Source: an uncultured Burkholderiales bacterium (GTDB lineage: Bacteria > Pseudomonadota > Gammaproteobacteria > Burkholderiales > Burkholderiaceae_E). Taken from it: DNA of 26,118 bases. Below the pieces are notes generated by a model, which was given only the letters and a program-made list of their open reading frames with translations, searched no databases and was not told the DNA's origin. Position 1 is the stretch's first letter; every line of letters starts with the position of its first letter. The stretch is taken from the NCBI GenBank assembly GCA_903898725.1, contig CAIUGQ010000194.1, forward strand, positions 1 to 26,118, read 5' to 3'. Below, piece by piece: positions 14,419-21,693 of the stretch. The translations under genes were made by a program, and so were the position numbers.

Positions 14419-15686
14419 CAGGCCGCCTGGGGCATCGGCAGGATCGACGCGCCGGCGTCGAAGCGCACGCCGGCCCGCAGGCACAGTCGCGGCTGAAGCA
14501 TCCGTTCGGTGACGAGCTGCGTGCCCTCGTTGTCGCGCATGACCCATCGCCCGCGCTCGTCGGCGAGCACGCTGATGTCGGCGACGCCACCGACCTTCAG
14601 GGTGCCCAGCTCGCCCTCGAGGCCGACCATCCGCGCCGCATTGCGGGTGACCATCGCGACGACCTGCGGCAGGGGCACGCCGAGCGCTAGCATGCTCGTC
14701 ATCGCCGAGACCAGGCTGAAGCGGATCGCGCCCTTGAAGAGGTGGTCGCCCTCGTCGGGATGGACGTCGGGCGTGCCCGGGGGCGCGGCCACCGTCGTGT
14801 TGTAGCCGTGCATGTCGGCCCCCAGCGTGTCGGGCATCACGCCCGCATCGAGCACGATCCGCGCGGTCCGGTAGCTGAAGTGCGAGCCGTGGCCGACGTC
14901 GATCTTCAGCCCGCGCGCCACCGCCTCGTGCACCAGCGGGTGCAGCGTGCCGTCGAGCTCGACGAAGCCGCCCGGGTGGCGGCTGAACGGATGCGCGAGG
15001 ATGTCGCCGGGCTTGAGGCACTCGACCACCTGGTCGAAGATCGAATCGGGGTCGACCGCCAGGCCGCCCTGCTCGGGCCGGGGCCAGAGCTGCCCGAAGT
15101 GGATGTACACCGGCAGCGCGGCCTCGCGCCCCATGCGGGCGGCGAGCCGCATCACGTCCACGCCCCAGCGCGCGAACCCGCCGATCTCGGCGTGGGCCTT
15201 CAGGCCCCGGACCAGGTCCGGATTGCTGCGCGCGGCCTTCACGGTGGCCGACACGTCGAGACAGTCCGGGCGATACAGCTCCGGGTAGTAGTGCCCCTCC
15301 AGTCCGCCCACGAGGTAGGCCGACAGGAAGGACAGCACGCGCGTGTGCGAGGGCTCGACGACGTAGCGGCGAAACCCCGGCAGCGTGATGCAGCTCGCCC
15401 CGCCCTGGTCGATCAGCGTGGTCACGCCCGAGTGCACGCCGCACAGGTCGGCGTTCAGGCCGAAGCGTCCGGTGACGCCCTCGTAGACATGGGCGTGGGT
15501 GTCGATCAGACCCGGCAGCACCAGCTGCCCGCGACAGTCGATCACCTCGACATCCGGCCCGACGGGCACCGGCAGGTCCGGTCCGATCGCGGTCACGCGG
15601 CCGGCCTCGACGAGCACGTCGAACAGGCCGTCCCGATCGCAGGTGGGGTCGATCAGACGACCGCCCTTGAGCAACGTTGTCTTCAT
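14418..15686 (-). CDS. Amidohydrolase/deacetylase family metallohydrolase (COG3964 type)
   Basis: 422 aa, cytoplasmic amidohydrolase-superfamily TIM barrel. Metal-binding residues are present: H64 and H66 in DTHAH, probable carboxylated K163 in GLKAH, H196 in YIHFG, H232 in LAHPF and D291 in GADMHG. The segments SGVTTLIDQGGAS and IDVGHGSHFS, and the order of motifs, match the COG3964 group (EF0837/Atu3266-like), whose characterised members hydrolyse N-acetyl amino acids or acetyl esters; many are unassigned. The ATG at 15686 places the usual beta-strand start (LLKGGRLIDP) at the N-terminus. It is divergent from the MarR gene (103-nt gap) and coupled to the DUF1116 gene, so it is a likely MarR-controlled hydrolytic step on an amide, ureide or ester intermediate. 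Confidence 0.87.
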   Translation of the reverse strand: MKTTLLKGGRLIDPTCDRDGLFDVLVEAGRVTAIGPDLPVPVGPDVEVIDCRGQLVLPGLIDTHAHVYEGVTGRFGLNADLCGVHSGVTTLIDQGGASCITLPGFRRYVVEPSHTRVLSFLSAYLVGGLEGHYYPELYRPDCLDVSATVKAARSNPDLVRGLKAHAEIGGFARWGVDVMRLAARMGREAALPVYIHFGQLWPRPEQGGLAVDPDSIFDQVVECLKPGDILAHPFSRHPGGFVELDGTLHPLVHEAVARGLKIDVGHGSHFSYRTARIVLDAGVMPDTLGADMHGYNTTVAAPPGTPDVHPDEGDHLFKGAIRFSLVSAMTSMLALGVPLPQVVAMVTRNAARMVGLEGELGTLKVGGVADISVLADERGRWVMRDNEGTQLVTERMLQPRLCLRAGVRFDAGASILPMPQAA

Positions 15687-15740
15687 CACGGATGGCCGGA
15701 TCGCTGGTTCGATAACGCGTGGCCTACAGCATAATCCGTG
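15687..15740. promoter_or_regulatory. Divergent promoter region with inverted repeat
   Basis: The region between the amidohydrolase and marR genes holds a 7-bp inverted repeat (CACGGAT at 15687-15693, ATCCGTG at 15734-15740). Next to its right arm is CATAAT (15730-15735), one mismatch from the -10 consensus, for rightward transcription of marR. MarR proteins usually repress such divergent regions, but the actual operator is not proven. Confidence 0.35.
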
Positions 15741-15789
15741 CCATCGACAGCATGGAGCAGCGCACGATGCGTCCCACGAGGGTGCCGAC

Positions 15790-16299
15790 ATGAGCCGGGC
15801 GACGCAGCCCGATCCGATCGATGCGGCGCTCGATGCCGCGAGGGAGCGCTCGCCGCTGCTCGGGCGCCCCGGCTTCCTGATGCGCAGGCTCCACCAGATC
15901 CACACCGCGCTGTTCCTCGAGGAGACGGCGGCGTTCGGCATCACCCCGGTGCAGTACAGCCTGATCACCGCGCTGGCCGACCACGGCGAGATGGATCAGA
16001 ACACCCTCGCGCTCGAGATCGGCCTGGAGCGGACATCGGCCGCCGAAGTGCTGCCGCGGCTCGAGACCCGCGGCGTGCTCGAGCGACGTCAGTGGCCCGA
16101 GGATCGGCGCGTCAAGCTCGTGCGCCTGACCCGCAGCGGTCGGGCGCTCGTCAAGCGCATGGCGCCCGCCGTGCAGCGCGCGCACGACCGCACCATCGAG
16201 CAGCTCGCCCCCGCCGAGCGCAAGCAGTTCATGCTGCAGATGATCCGGCTGGTCGAAGCCAACAACGACACGCGCGTCGCGCCGCTGCGGCTGCGCTGA
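15790..16299 (+). CDS. MarR family transcriptional regulator
   Basis: 169 aa winged-helix repressor. The N-terminal dimerisation helix reads GRPGFLMRRLHQIHTALFLEE (25-45), then ITPVQYSLITALADHGEMDQNTLALEIGLERTSAAEVLPRLETRGVLERR forms the helix-turn-helix, and the wing is RRQWPEDRRVKLVRLT (99-114). The N-terminal GFL-RR-HQI-ALF pattern resembles MarR regulators of aromatic and nicotinate catabolism such as NicR, consistent with ligand-released repression. The ATG at 15790 is supported by GAGG at 15777-15780. It diverges from the amidohydrolase-DUF1116 pair and lies 314 nt before the large catabolic operon, which has its own sigma-54 promoter. The regulator therefore probably controls the divergent pair and itself, perhaps also the operon. 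Confidence 0.92.
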   Translation: MSRATQPDPIDAALDAARERSPLLGRPGFLMRRLHQIHTALFLEETAAFGITPVQYSLITALADHGEMDQNTLALEIGLERTSAAEVLPRLETRGVLERRQWPEDRRVKLVRLTRSGRALVKRMAPAVQRAHDRTIEQLAPAERKQFMLQMIRLVEANNDTRVAPLRLR

Positions 16300-16308
16300 G
16301 CACGGCGT

Positions 16309-16325
16309 CGCCGGCCCGGCCGGCG
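16309..16325 (+). terminator. GC-only palindrome 3' of marR
   Basis: A perfect 8+1+8 palindrome (CGCCGGCC, C, GGCCGGCG) lies 10 nt after the marR stop. It can form a stem of about 7 bp but has no T-tract, so it is only a possible terminator or 3'-end stabiliser separating marR from the next operon. Confidence 0.35.
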
Positions 16326-16345
16326 CGGCGTCCGCGGGCGCCTCC

Positions 16346-16362
16346 GATGCGGGGTATGCCCC
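16346..16362. promoter_or_regulatory. Upstream activator-type element, copy A
   Basis: GATGCGGGGTATGCCCC contains the near-palindrome GGGG-TATG-CCCC. A second copy lies inverted at 16445-16461. The centre of the core is about 208 nt before the transcript start predicted from the sigma-54 promoter, a usual distance for an enhancer-binding-protein site. Confidence 0.55.
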
Positions 16363-16444
16363 ACAACAGTGAGCGGGCACCACGCCGGCGCGGTCGCGCG
16401 GGCGCAACCGGTGCGGCTCGCGCCGCGCGCGGTCGTCGAGATAG

Positions 16445-16461
16445 GGGGTATGCCCCGCATC
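16445..16461. promoter_or_regulatory. Upstream activator-type element, copy B (inverted)
   Basis: The core GGGGTATGCCCC is repeated exactly, and the flank GCATC is the reverse complement of the GATGC flanking copy A. Read on the minus strand the 17-mer agrees with copy A at 15 of 17 positions. The cores are 94 nt apart, close to nine helical turns, and copy B is centred about 114 nt before the predicted start. A possible half-site (TGCCCC) lies at 16515-16520. Confidence 0.55.
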
Positions 16462-16538
16462 ATCGGCCGCTGCGGGTCGCGGTTTCATCGCGGTATTTCC
16501 CTGATCTGCGTCAATGCCCCGAACGGCAGACGTGGCAG

Positions 16539-16554
16539 TGGCATGGCGATTGCT
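16539..16554 (+). promoter_or_regulatory. Sigma-54 (-24/-12) promoter of the catabolic operon
   Basis: TGGCATGGCGATTGCT fits the consensus TGGCACG-N4-TTGCW with one mismatch (T for C at the sixth position). The GG of the -24 element (16540-16541) and the GC of the -12 element (16552-16553) have exactly the required 12-nt offset. The predicted start is near 16565, giving a leader of about 49 nt before the SDR gene. Sigma-54 promoters need an AAA+ activator, so the operon is switched on, not merely derepressed. Confidence 0.75.
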
Positions 16555-16613
16555 AGATCCACCGCGACACGTTCGCGTCCGCTCGCGGCGCGGCGTCCGA
16601 GGGAGTCTGGCCG

Positions 16614-17369
16614 ATGAACCTGGAGGGAACCGCCGCGATCGTGACGGGCGCCGCCATGGGCATCGGCTTCGCGGCTGCCGAGCGGCTGGCCGAGCGTGGC
16701 GCGAGCGTGCTGATCGGCGACCTGCGCGGCGCGGCCGAAGCGGCCGATCGGCTGGTGGCGCGCGGCTTCGACGTCGTGGGTGCGACGGTCGACGTCTCCG
16801 ACCCGGCGCAGGTCGAGGCGATGACGCGGCTGGCGGAGTCGCGCTTCGGCCGCCTCGATGCGCTGGTGAACAACGCCGGCATCTACTCGACCCTGACCCC
16901 GCGCCCGTTCGAGGAGATCGATCCCGAGGAATGGCGCCGGGTGTTCGACGTCAACGTCTTCGGCCTCTTCCTCACCTGCCGTGCCGCGCTGCCCGCGTTC
17001 AGGCGGGCGGGCGGCGGGCGCATCGTGAACATCTCGTCGGGCGTCGCCTTCAAGGGCAACCCCTGGATGGCGCACTACGTGGCCAGCAAGGGCGCCGTGA
17101 TCTCGCTGACGCGTGCGCTCGCCACCGAGCTCGGCCGTCACCGCGTGCTGGTCAACAGCGTGGCGCCGGGCTTCACGCTGAGCGACGGCGTGCATCTGAA
17201 TCCGACGCTGGTCGAGGGCGTGCGCGAGCCGTCGCTGCGCAACCGGGTGCTCGGTCGCGACATGGTGCCGGACGACCTGGTCGGCGCGATCGAGTTCTTC
17301 TGCGGCAACCAGTCGGCGTTCATCACCGGGCAGACGCTGGTGGTCGACGGCGGCGCGTACTTCCACTGA
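16614..17369 (+). CDS. SDR family oxidoreductase
   Basis: 251 aa classical short-chain dehydrogenase. It has the cofactor loop TGAAMGIG at 11-18, D36 at the end of the second strand (favouring NAD over NADP), NNAG at 86-89, the catalytic triad S142/Y155/K159 (SSG...YVASK) and the C-terminal GQTLVVDGG. Length is normal. The ATG at 16614 follows a GGGAG about 9 nt upstream. It is the first gene of the sigma-54-type operon and stops 14 nt before the GTG of the oxygenase gene. In context it probably oxidises a hydroxyl group, perhaps one made by the neighbouring oxygenase. The substrate cannot be deduced. Confidence 0.92.
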   Translation: MNLEGTAAIVTGAAMGIGFAAAERLAERGASVLIGDLRGAAEAADRLVARGFDVVGATVDVSDPAQVEAMTRLAESRFGRLDALVNNAGIYSTLTPRPFEEIDPEEWRRVFDVNVFGLFLTCRAALPAFRRAGGGRIVNISSGVAFKGNPWMAHYVASKGAVISLTRALATELGRHRVLVNSVAPGFTLSDGVHLNPTLVEGVREPSLRNRVLGRDMVPDDLVGAIEFFCGNQSAFITGQTLVVDGGAYFH

Positions 17370-17383
17370 ACGCCCGGCCTCAC

Positions 17384-18355
17384 GTGTCCACCGCCATCCC
17401 CGTCATCGATCTCGACCCCGCGCTGCGCGGCGGGGCCGGCGCGCGTGCACGGGTCGCGCACGATATCGACCGGGCCTGCGTCGAGACGGGCTTCTTCACG
17501 ATCCGCGGGCACGGCGTGCCGGCCGGGGTGGTGCAGGCGCTGCGCGACGGCGCGCGTGCGTTCTTCGAGCTGCCGCTCGAGGAGAAGCTGCGCGCCCAGC
17601 CCGCGGATCCGCAGGTGCCGCGCGGCTACCGCGTGCTCGGCTTCGACGCCCTGGCCCGCGGCAATGCGGTCCAGGCGCCCGGCGACCTGAAGGAGTACTA
17701 CCACTTCGGTCGCGAGGGCTGGCCCGACGATCCGTACTACACCGGCGAGTCCGGACGCCGCTACTTCGTGCCGAACCGCTGGCCCGAGCGGCCCGCCGGC
17801 CTGGCCGCGGCCGCGCAGGCCTACTACGCCGAGATGGAGCGCCTGACCGGCGACCTGATGGCGCTCGCCGCGATCGCGCTGGGCGTGCGCGAGGACTTCT
17901 TCGTCGACAAGATCGACCGCCACATCACGGCGATGCGGCTGAACTTCTATCCGGCGCTCGACGCGCCGCCCGCGCCGGGCCAGATGCGCGCCGGCGAGCA
18001 CACCGACTACGGCCTGCTCACGATCCTCAACGGCGAGGACGTCCCCGGCGGGCTCGAGGTGCGCACCCGCGACGGCCACTGGATCCGCTGCGTCACCGCG
18101 GCCGACACCTTCGTCGTCAACATCGGCGACCTGCTGATGCGCTGGACCAACGACCGCTGGCTGTCCAACGTGCATCGCGTCGCGAACCCGCCGCCCGACG
18201 CCGGACCGGGGGCCGCACGGACCTCGATCGCCTTCTTCCACCACCCGAACTACGACGCGCGGGTGGACTGCATCGCACCGCCCGGCGAGGCCCGCTACCC
18301 GAGCGTGCTGTCCGGCGAGTACCGCGACCTGAAGTACCGGCAGACGAGGGTGTGA
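17384..18355 (+). CDS. Isopenicillin-N-synthase-like Fe(II) oxygenase
   Basis: 323 aa, DIOX_N plus 2OG-Fe(II) oxygenase fold. The N-terminal part has IPVIDLDPA, then ACVETGFFTIRGHGVPAGVV. The catalytic jelly-roll carries the metal triad H206-x-D208 (GEHTDYGLLT) and H264 (SNVHRV), and R279 with S281 (RTSIAFF) for the 2-oxoglutarate carboxylate. Such enzymes hydroxylate, demethylate or desaturate small molecules. The Arg-x-Ser pair also occurs in IPNS, which uses no 2-oxoglutarate, so cosubstrate use is likely but not certain. The frame is open far upstream, but GTG at 17384, 14 nt after the SDR stop, matches where family members begin. It shares the operon with the SDR and the Mo-hydroxylase, pointing to successive oxidation of one compound. 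Confidence 0.9.
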   Translation: MSTAIPVIDLDPALRGGAGARARVAHDIDRACVETGFFTIRGHGVPAGVVQALRDGARAFFELPLEEKLRAQPADPQVPRGYRVLGFDALARGNAVQAPGDLKEYYHFGREGWPDDPYYTGESGRRYFVPNRWPERPAGLAAAAQAYYAEMERLTGDLMALAAIALGVREDFFVDKIDRHITAMRLNFYPALDAPPAPGQMRAGEHTDYGLLTILNGEDVPGGLEVRTRDGHWIRCVTAADTFVVNIGDLLMRWTNDRWLSNVHRVANPPPDAGPGAARTSIAFFHHPNYDARVDCIAPPGEARYPSVLSGEYRDLKYRQTRV

Positions 18356-18359
18356 GCCG

Positions 18360-18488
18360 ATGAGCCCCGCGCCCGCAGGAGAGCCCCGCATGGATCCGTA
18401 TCCCTCGACCCCGCAGCCCGGCCGCCGTGCCGGTCCCGGCCAGCCCTCGCGACCGTGCGGCCCCGCCCGCGGCGCCGCCCGCCGATGA
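18360..18488 (+). CDS. Possible 32-42 codon mini-cistron coupled to the Mo-subunit gene
   Basis: A short frame can start at ATG 18360 (42 aa) or ATG 18390 (32 aa, beginning MDPYPSTPQPGRRAG). It ends at TGA 18486-18488, overlapping the ATG of the large subunit gene as ATGA. A strong Shine-Dalgarno (AGGAG at 18377-18381) lies 8 nt before ATG 18390, whereas the large-subunit ATG at 18485 has none. The peptide is rich in Pro, Gly and Arg and resembles no domain I know. Its role may be to bring ribosomes to the next gene. It could also be chance in GC-rich DNA. Confidence 0.4.
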   Translation: MSPAPAGEPRMDPYPSTPQPGRRAGPGQPSRPCGPARGAARR

Positions 18489-20878
18489 ACGCGCCCGAGC
18501 GTCCCGGCGTCCTGCACGCCCCGCGCGTCGTCGACACCGGCATCGGCCGGCCGGTGCCGCGCAAGGAGGACCGGCGCCTGCTGCTCGGACGCGGCCAGTT
18601 CGTCGGCGACATCCGGATGCCGGACGTGCTCGACGTCGCCTTCGTGCGGGCGCCGCTCGCGCACGCCCGTCTGGGCGCGATCCACAAGCCGCCGGGCATG
18701 GAGGCGTTCGTCTACACGATGGACGACATGCGCGACGTGCGTCCGATCCTCGCCGCCTCGGCGCTGCCGGGCTTCAGGCGCTCGGTGCAGCATCCGCTCG
18801 CCCGCGGCAAGGTGCGCTTCGCGGGCGAGCCGGTGGTCGCGTGTGTGGCGCCGTCGCGTGCGCGCGCCGAGGACATCGCCGCGCAGGTGGTCGTCGACTA
18901 CGAGGACCTGCCGGTGCTGGCCGACATGGCGACCTCGCTGGCCTCGGACAGCCGCGTGCACGACGACTGGGACGACAACCTTTTCGTCGAGAGCCGGGTC
19001 GAGCGTCGCGTCGCCCCCGTCACCGGCGCGCCGACACGGACCGTGCGCCGGCGGCTGCGCACCTCGCGCCAGTGCATGATGCCGCTCGAGGGCCGTGCGG
19101 TGCTGTGCTGGTGGGACCACCGGCTGGACCAGCTGGTGATGTACACGGCGGCGCAGATCCCGCACATCAACCGCACGGGCCTGGCGGAGTGCCTGCAGCT
19201 CGACGAGGGGCAGATCCGGGTGATCTCGCCCGACGTCGGCGGCGGCTTCGGCTACAAGGCGCTGCTGCTGCCCGAGGAGATCTGCTGCGCGTGGCTCGCC
19301 CGCCGGCTGGGGCGGCCGGTGCGCTGGCTCGAGGACCGTCGCGAGCAGCTCGGCGCCAACGCGAACTGCCGCGAGCATGCCTACGACATCGCGGTCGAGG
19401 TCGAGGCCGACGGCCGGCTCGTCGGCATCGAGTGCGACGCGCTGGTCGACTCGGGGGCGTACTCGTCGTACCCGTTCACCGCCTGCCTCGAGGCGGCGCA
19501 GGTGGGCTCGATCCTGCCCGGCCCCTACACGATGGACAGCTACGTCTGCCGCACCCGCGCGGTGGCGACCAACAAGCCGCCGATCCTGCCGTACCGCGGC
19601 GTCGCGCGCACCGGCGTGTGCTTCGCGCTCGAGCTGATGCTCGATGCGGCCGCGCGCGAGCTCGGCATCGAACCCTGGGCGCTGCGTGCGAAGAGCCTGG
19701 TGCCGGCCTCGGCCATGCCGTTCACGAACATCACGAACAAGATGTTCGACTCGGGCGACTACCTGAGCTGCATGACGAAGGCGGTGGCGGCACTCGGCTG
19801 GGAGGTGTGGCGCGAGCGCCAGCGCGCCGCGCTCGTCGCCCGGCCGGGGCACCGGATCGGCCTGGGACTCGCGATCTTCTGCGAGCAGGGCGCGCATGGC
19901 ACCTCGGTCTATCACGGCTGGGGCATCCCGATGGTGCCCGGCTACGAGCAGTGCTCGGCACGCTTCACCCCCGACGGCATCCTCGAGCTGCGGGTCGGCG
20001 TGCACTCGCACGGCCAGGGCATGGAGACCTCGCTCGCGCAGGTCGCGCACACGGTGCTCGGCGTCGACATCGAGCGGGTGCGCGTGGTGCACGGCGACAC
20101 CGGTGCCTCGCCGTACTCGACCGGCACCTGGGGCTCGCGCAGCGCGGTGATGGCGGGCGGTGCGGTCGGCACGGCCTGCGAGGCGCTCGCCAAGCGGCTG
20201 CTCGGCATCGCGGCGGGGCTGCTCGGCGTCGAGGCCGACACGCTCGTCCTCGAGCAGGGCGCGGTGCTGCGGCCCGGCCACCCCGACCGCCTGAGCATCG
20301 AGACGCTCGCGCACACCTGGTACCGCGCGCCGCAGAAGGTCCCGGCGAGCGTGGATCCGGGCGGGCTCGAGGTGGTGGTCGGCTACAAGACGCGGCCCGA
20401 CACCGGCACGTTCAGCTATGCGTGCCACGCCTGCGCGGTCGAGGTCGATGTCGCCACCGGGCGCGTGTCGATCCTTGACTACGCGATCTGCGAGGACGGC
20501 GGCACGCTGCTCAACCCGATGATCGTCGAGGGGCAGCTCCTCGGCGGGCTGGCGCAGGGCATCGGCACGGCGCTCTACGAGGAGATGCCGTTCGACGACC
20601 AGGGCCAGCCGCTCGCCTCGACGCTGGCCGACTACCTGCTGCCCGGTGCCGGCGAGATCCCGAGCCCGCGCATCGTCCACATGGAGACGCCCAGCCCGCA
20701 CACGCTGTTCGGGCAGAAGGGCATCGGCGAGGGGGGCGCGATCGCGCCGCCGGCGGCGATCGTCAACGCGGTCAACGACGCGCTGCACGCGCTCGGCGCC
20801 GAGCTGACCGAGTGCCCCGCGTCGCCCGAGCGCGTGCTCGCGGCTCTGGCGGCCGCGCGCGACGGAGCGCCGGCATGA
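18485..20878 (+). CDS. Molybdenum hydroxylase large (Mo-cofactor) subunit, form-II CoxL type
   Basis: 797 aa, xanthine dehydrogenase/aldehyde oxidase superfamily. An ald_Xan_dh_C-like N-terminal domain starts with GRPVPRKEDRRLLLGRGQFVGDI. The Mo-binding part contains GGGFGYK at 252-258, an active-site loop PYRGVARTG at 369-377, HGQGMETS at 509-516 and the catalytic glutamate E749 in GIGEGG. The loop lacks the CSFR sequence of true CO dehydrogenase (form I) and is a divergent form of the AYRGAGR loop of form II, so the enzyme should hydroxylate an aldehyde or N-heterocycle rather than CO. It overlaps the FAD subunit gene by ATGA. The enzyme is a three-subunit complex with the two following genes. 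No signal peptide is seen, so it is cytoplasmic. Confidence 0.93.
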   Translation: MNAPERPGVLHAPRVVDTGIGRPVPRKEDRRLLLGRGQFVGDIRMPDVLDVAFVRAPLAHARLGAIHKPPGMEAFVYTMDDMRDVRPILAASALPGFRRSVQHPLARGKVRFAGEPVVACVAPSRARAEDIAAQVVVDYEDLPVLADMATSLASDSRVHDDWDDNLFVESRVERRVAPVTGAPTRTVRRRLRTSRQCMMPLEGRAVLCWWDHRLDQLVMYTAAQIPHINRTGLAECLQLDEGQIRVISPDVGGGFGYKALLLPEEICCAWLARRLGRPVRWLEDRREQLGANANCREHAYDIAVEVEADGRLVGIECDALVDSGAYSSYPFTACLEAAQVGSILPGPYTMDSYVCRTRAVATNKPPILPYRGVARTGVCFALELMLDAAARELGIEPWALRAKSLVPASAMPFTNITNKMFDSGDYLSCMTKAVAALGWEVWRERQRAALVARPGHRIGLGLAIFCEQGAHGTSVYHGWGIPMVPGYEQCSARFTPDGILELRVGVHSHGQGMETSLAQVAHTVLGVDIERVRVVHGDTGASPYSTGTWGSRSAVMAGGAVGTACEALAKRLLGIAAGLLGVEADTLVLEQGAVLRPGHPDRLSIETLAHTWYRAPQKVPASVDPGGLEVVVGYKTRPDTGTFSYACHACAVEVDVATGRVSILDYAICEDGGTLLNPMIVEGQLLGGLAQGIGTALYEEMPFDDQGQPLASTLADYLLPGAGEIPSPRIVHMETPSPHTLFGQKGIGEGGAIAPPAAIVNAVNDALHALGAELTECPASPERVLAALAAARDGAPA

Positions 20879-21693
20879 AGGCCGTCGCCTACGCCATCGA
20901 GCGCGCCGCATCGGTCGAGGCGGCGGTGCTGCGCCTGGCCGGCACCGACGGCGCCTGCAAGCCGGTCGCGGGCGGGCAGTCGCTCGGCGCGATGCTCAAC
21001 CTCAGGCTCGCCCAGCCCGAGCGCCTCGTCGACCTCGATGCGCTCGAGGCGCTGACCGGCGTGCGGGAGAGCGCCACCGAGGTCGTCTTCGGTGCGATGA
21101 CCACGCATGCGGCCATCGAGGACGGCCGCGTGCCCGATCCGAGCGGCGGTCTGATGCGCAGTGTCGCGCGCGGCATCGCCTACCGCGCCGTGCGCAACCG
21201 CGGCACGCTGGGCGGCAGCCTGTGCCATGCGGATCCGGCGGCCGACTGGGTCAGCACGATGCCGCTGCTGGGGGCGGTGATGCTGCTGGCCGGCCCGCAG
21301 GGCACGCGCGAGCTGCCCGCCGCCGGCTTCATGGTCTCGGCCTTCGAGACCGCGCTGGCCGATGGCGAGCTGCTGGTGGGCGTGCGCGTGCCGCGGCGCT
21401 CGGCCGCGGCGCGCTGGTCGTACCGCAAGTTCTGCCGCAAGACGGGCGAGTTCGCGCAGGCGCTGGTCGGTGCGCTGCACGACCCCGCCGACGGCACCGA
21501 GCGCCTGGTGATCGGCGCGCTCGACGGCGCGCCCCGGATCCTCGAGCGCGCCGGGCTGCTGCGCGGCCTGGCCGACCCGGCGAACCGCGCCGCGCTTCTC
21601 GCCGAGGCCGACCTCGGGCTCGATGCCACGCGCGGCGCGCTGACGGCCGAGATGCTGCGTCTCGTCGCCGACGACCTGGGAGACCTCGGATGA
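20875..21693 (+). CDS. Molybdenum hydroxylase FAD-binding subunit (CoxM-like)
   Basis: 272 aa medium subunit of the same enzyme. FAD-binding motifs AGGQS at 32-36 and TLGGSLCHADPAAD at 111-124 are present, followed by the CO_deh_flav_C-like C-terminal domain (YRKFCRKTGEFAQALVGA onward). It passes electrons from the iron-sulfur subunit to the respiratory chain or another acceptor. The ATG at 20875 overlaps the large-subunit TGA, and its own TGA overlaps the next ATG; the three subunits are thus made in step. Confidence 0.93.
   Translation: MKAVAYAIERAASVEAAVLRLAGTDGACKPVAGGQSLGAMLNLRLAQPERLVDLDALEALTGVRESATEVVFGAMTTHAAIEDGRVPDPSGGLMRSVARGIAYRAVRNRGTLGGSLCHADPAADWVSTMPLLGAVMLLAGPQGTRELPAAGFMVSAFETALADGELLVGVRVPRRSAAARWSYRKFCRKTGEFAQALVGALHDPADGTERLVIGALDGAPRILERAGLLRGLADPANRAALLAEADLGLDATRGALTAEMLRLVADDLGDLG

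Noticed and set aside
17138..20911. 1257-codon minus-strand open frame opposite the SDR, oxygenase and Mo-subunit genes
   Set aside because: No domain is readable and the composition is that of a GC-rich antisense frame; the plus strand carries clear enzymes.
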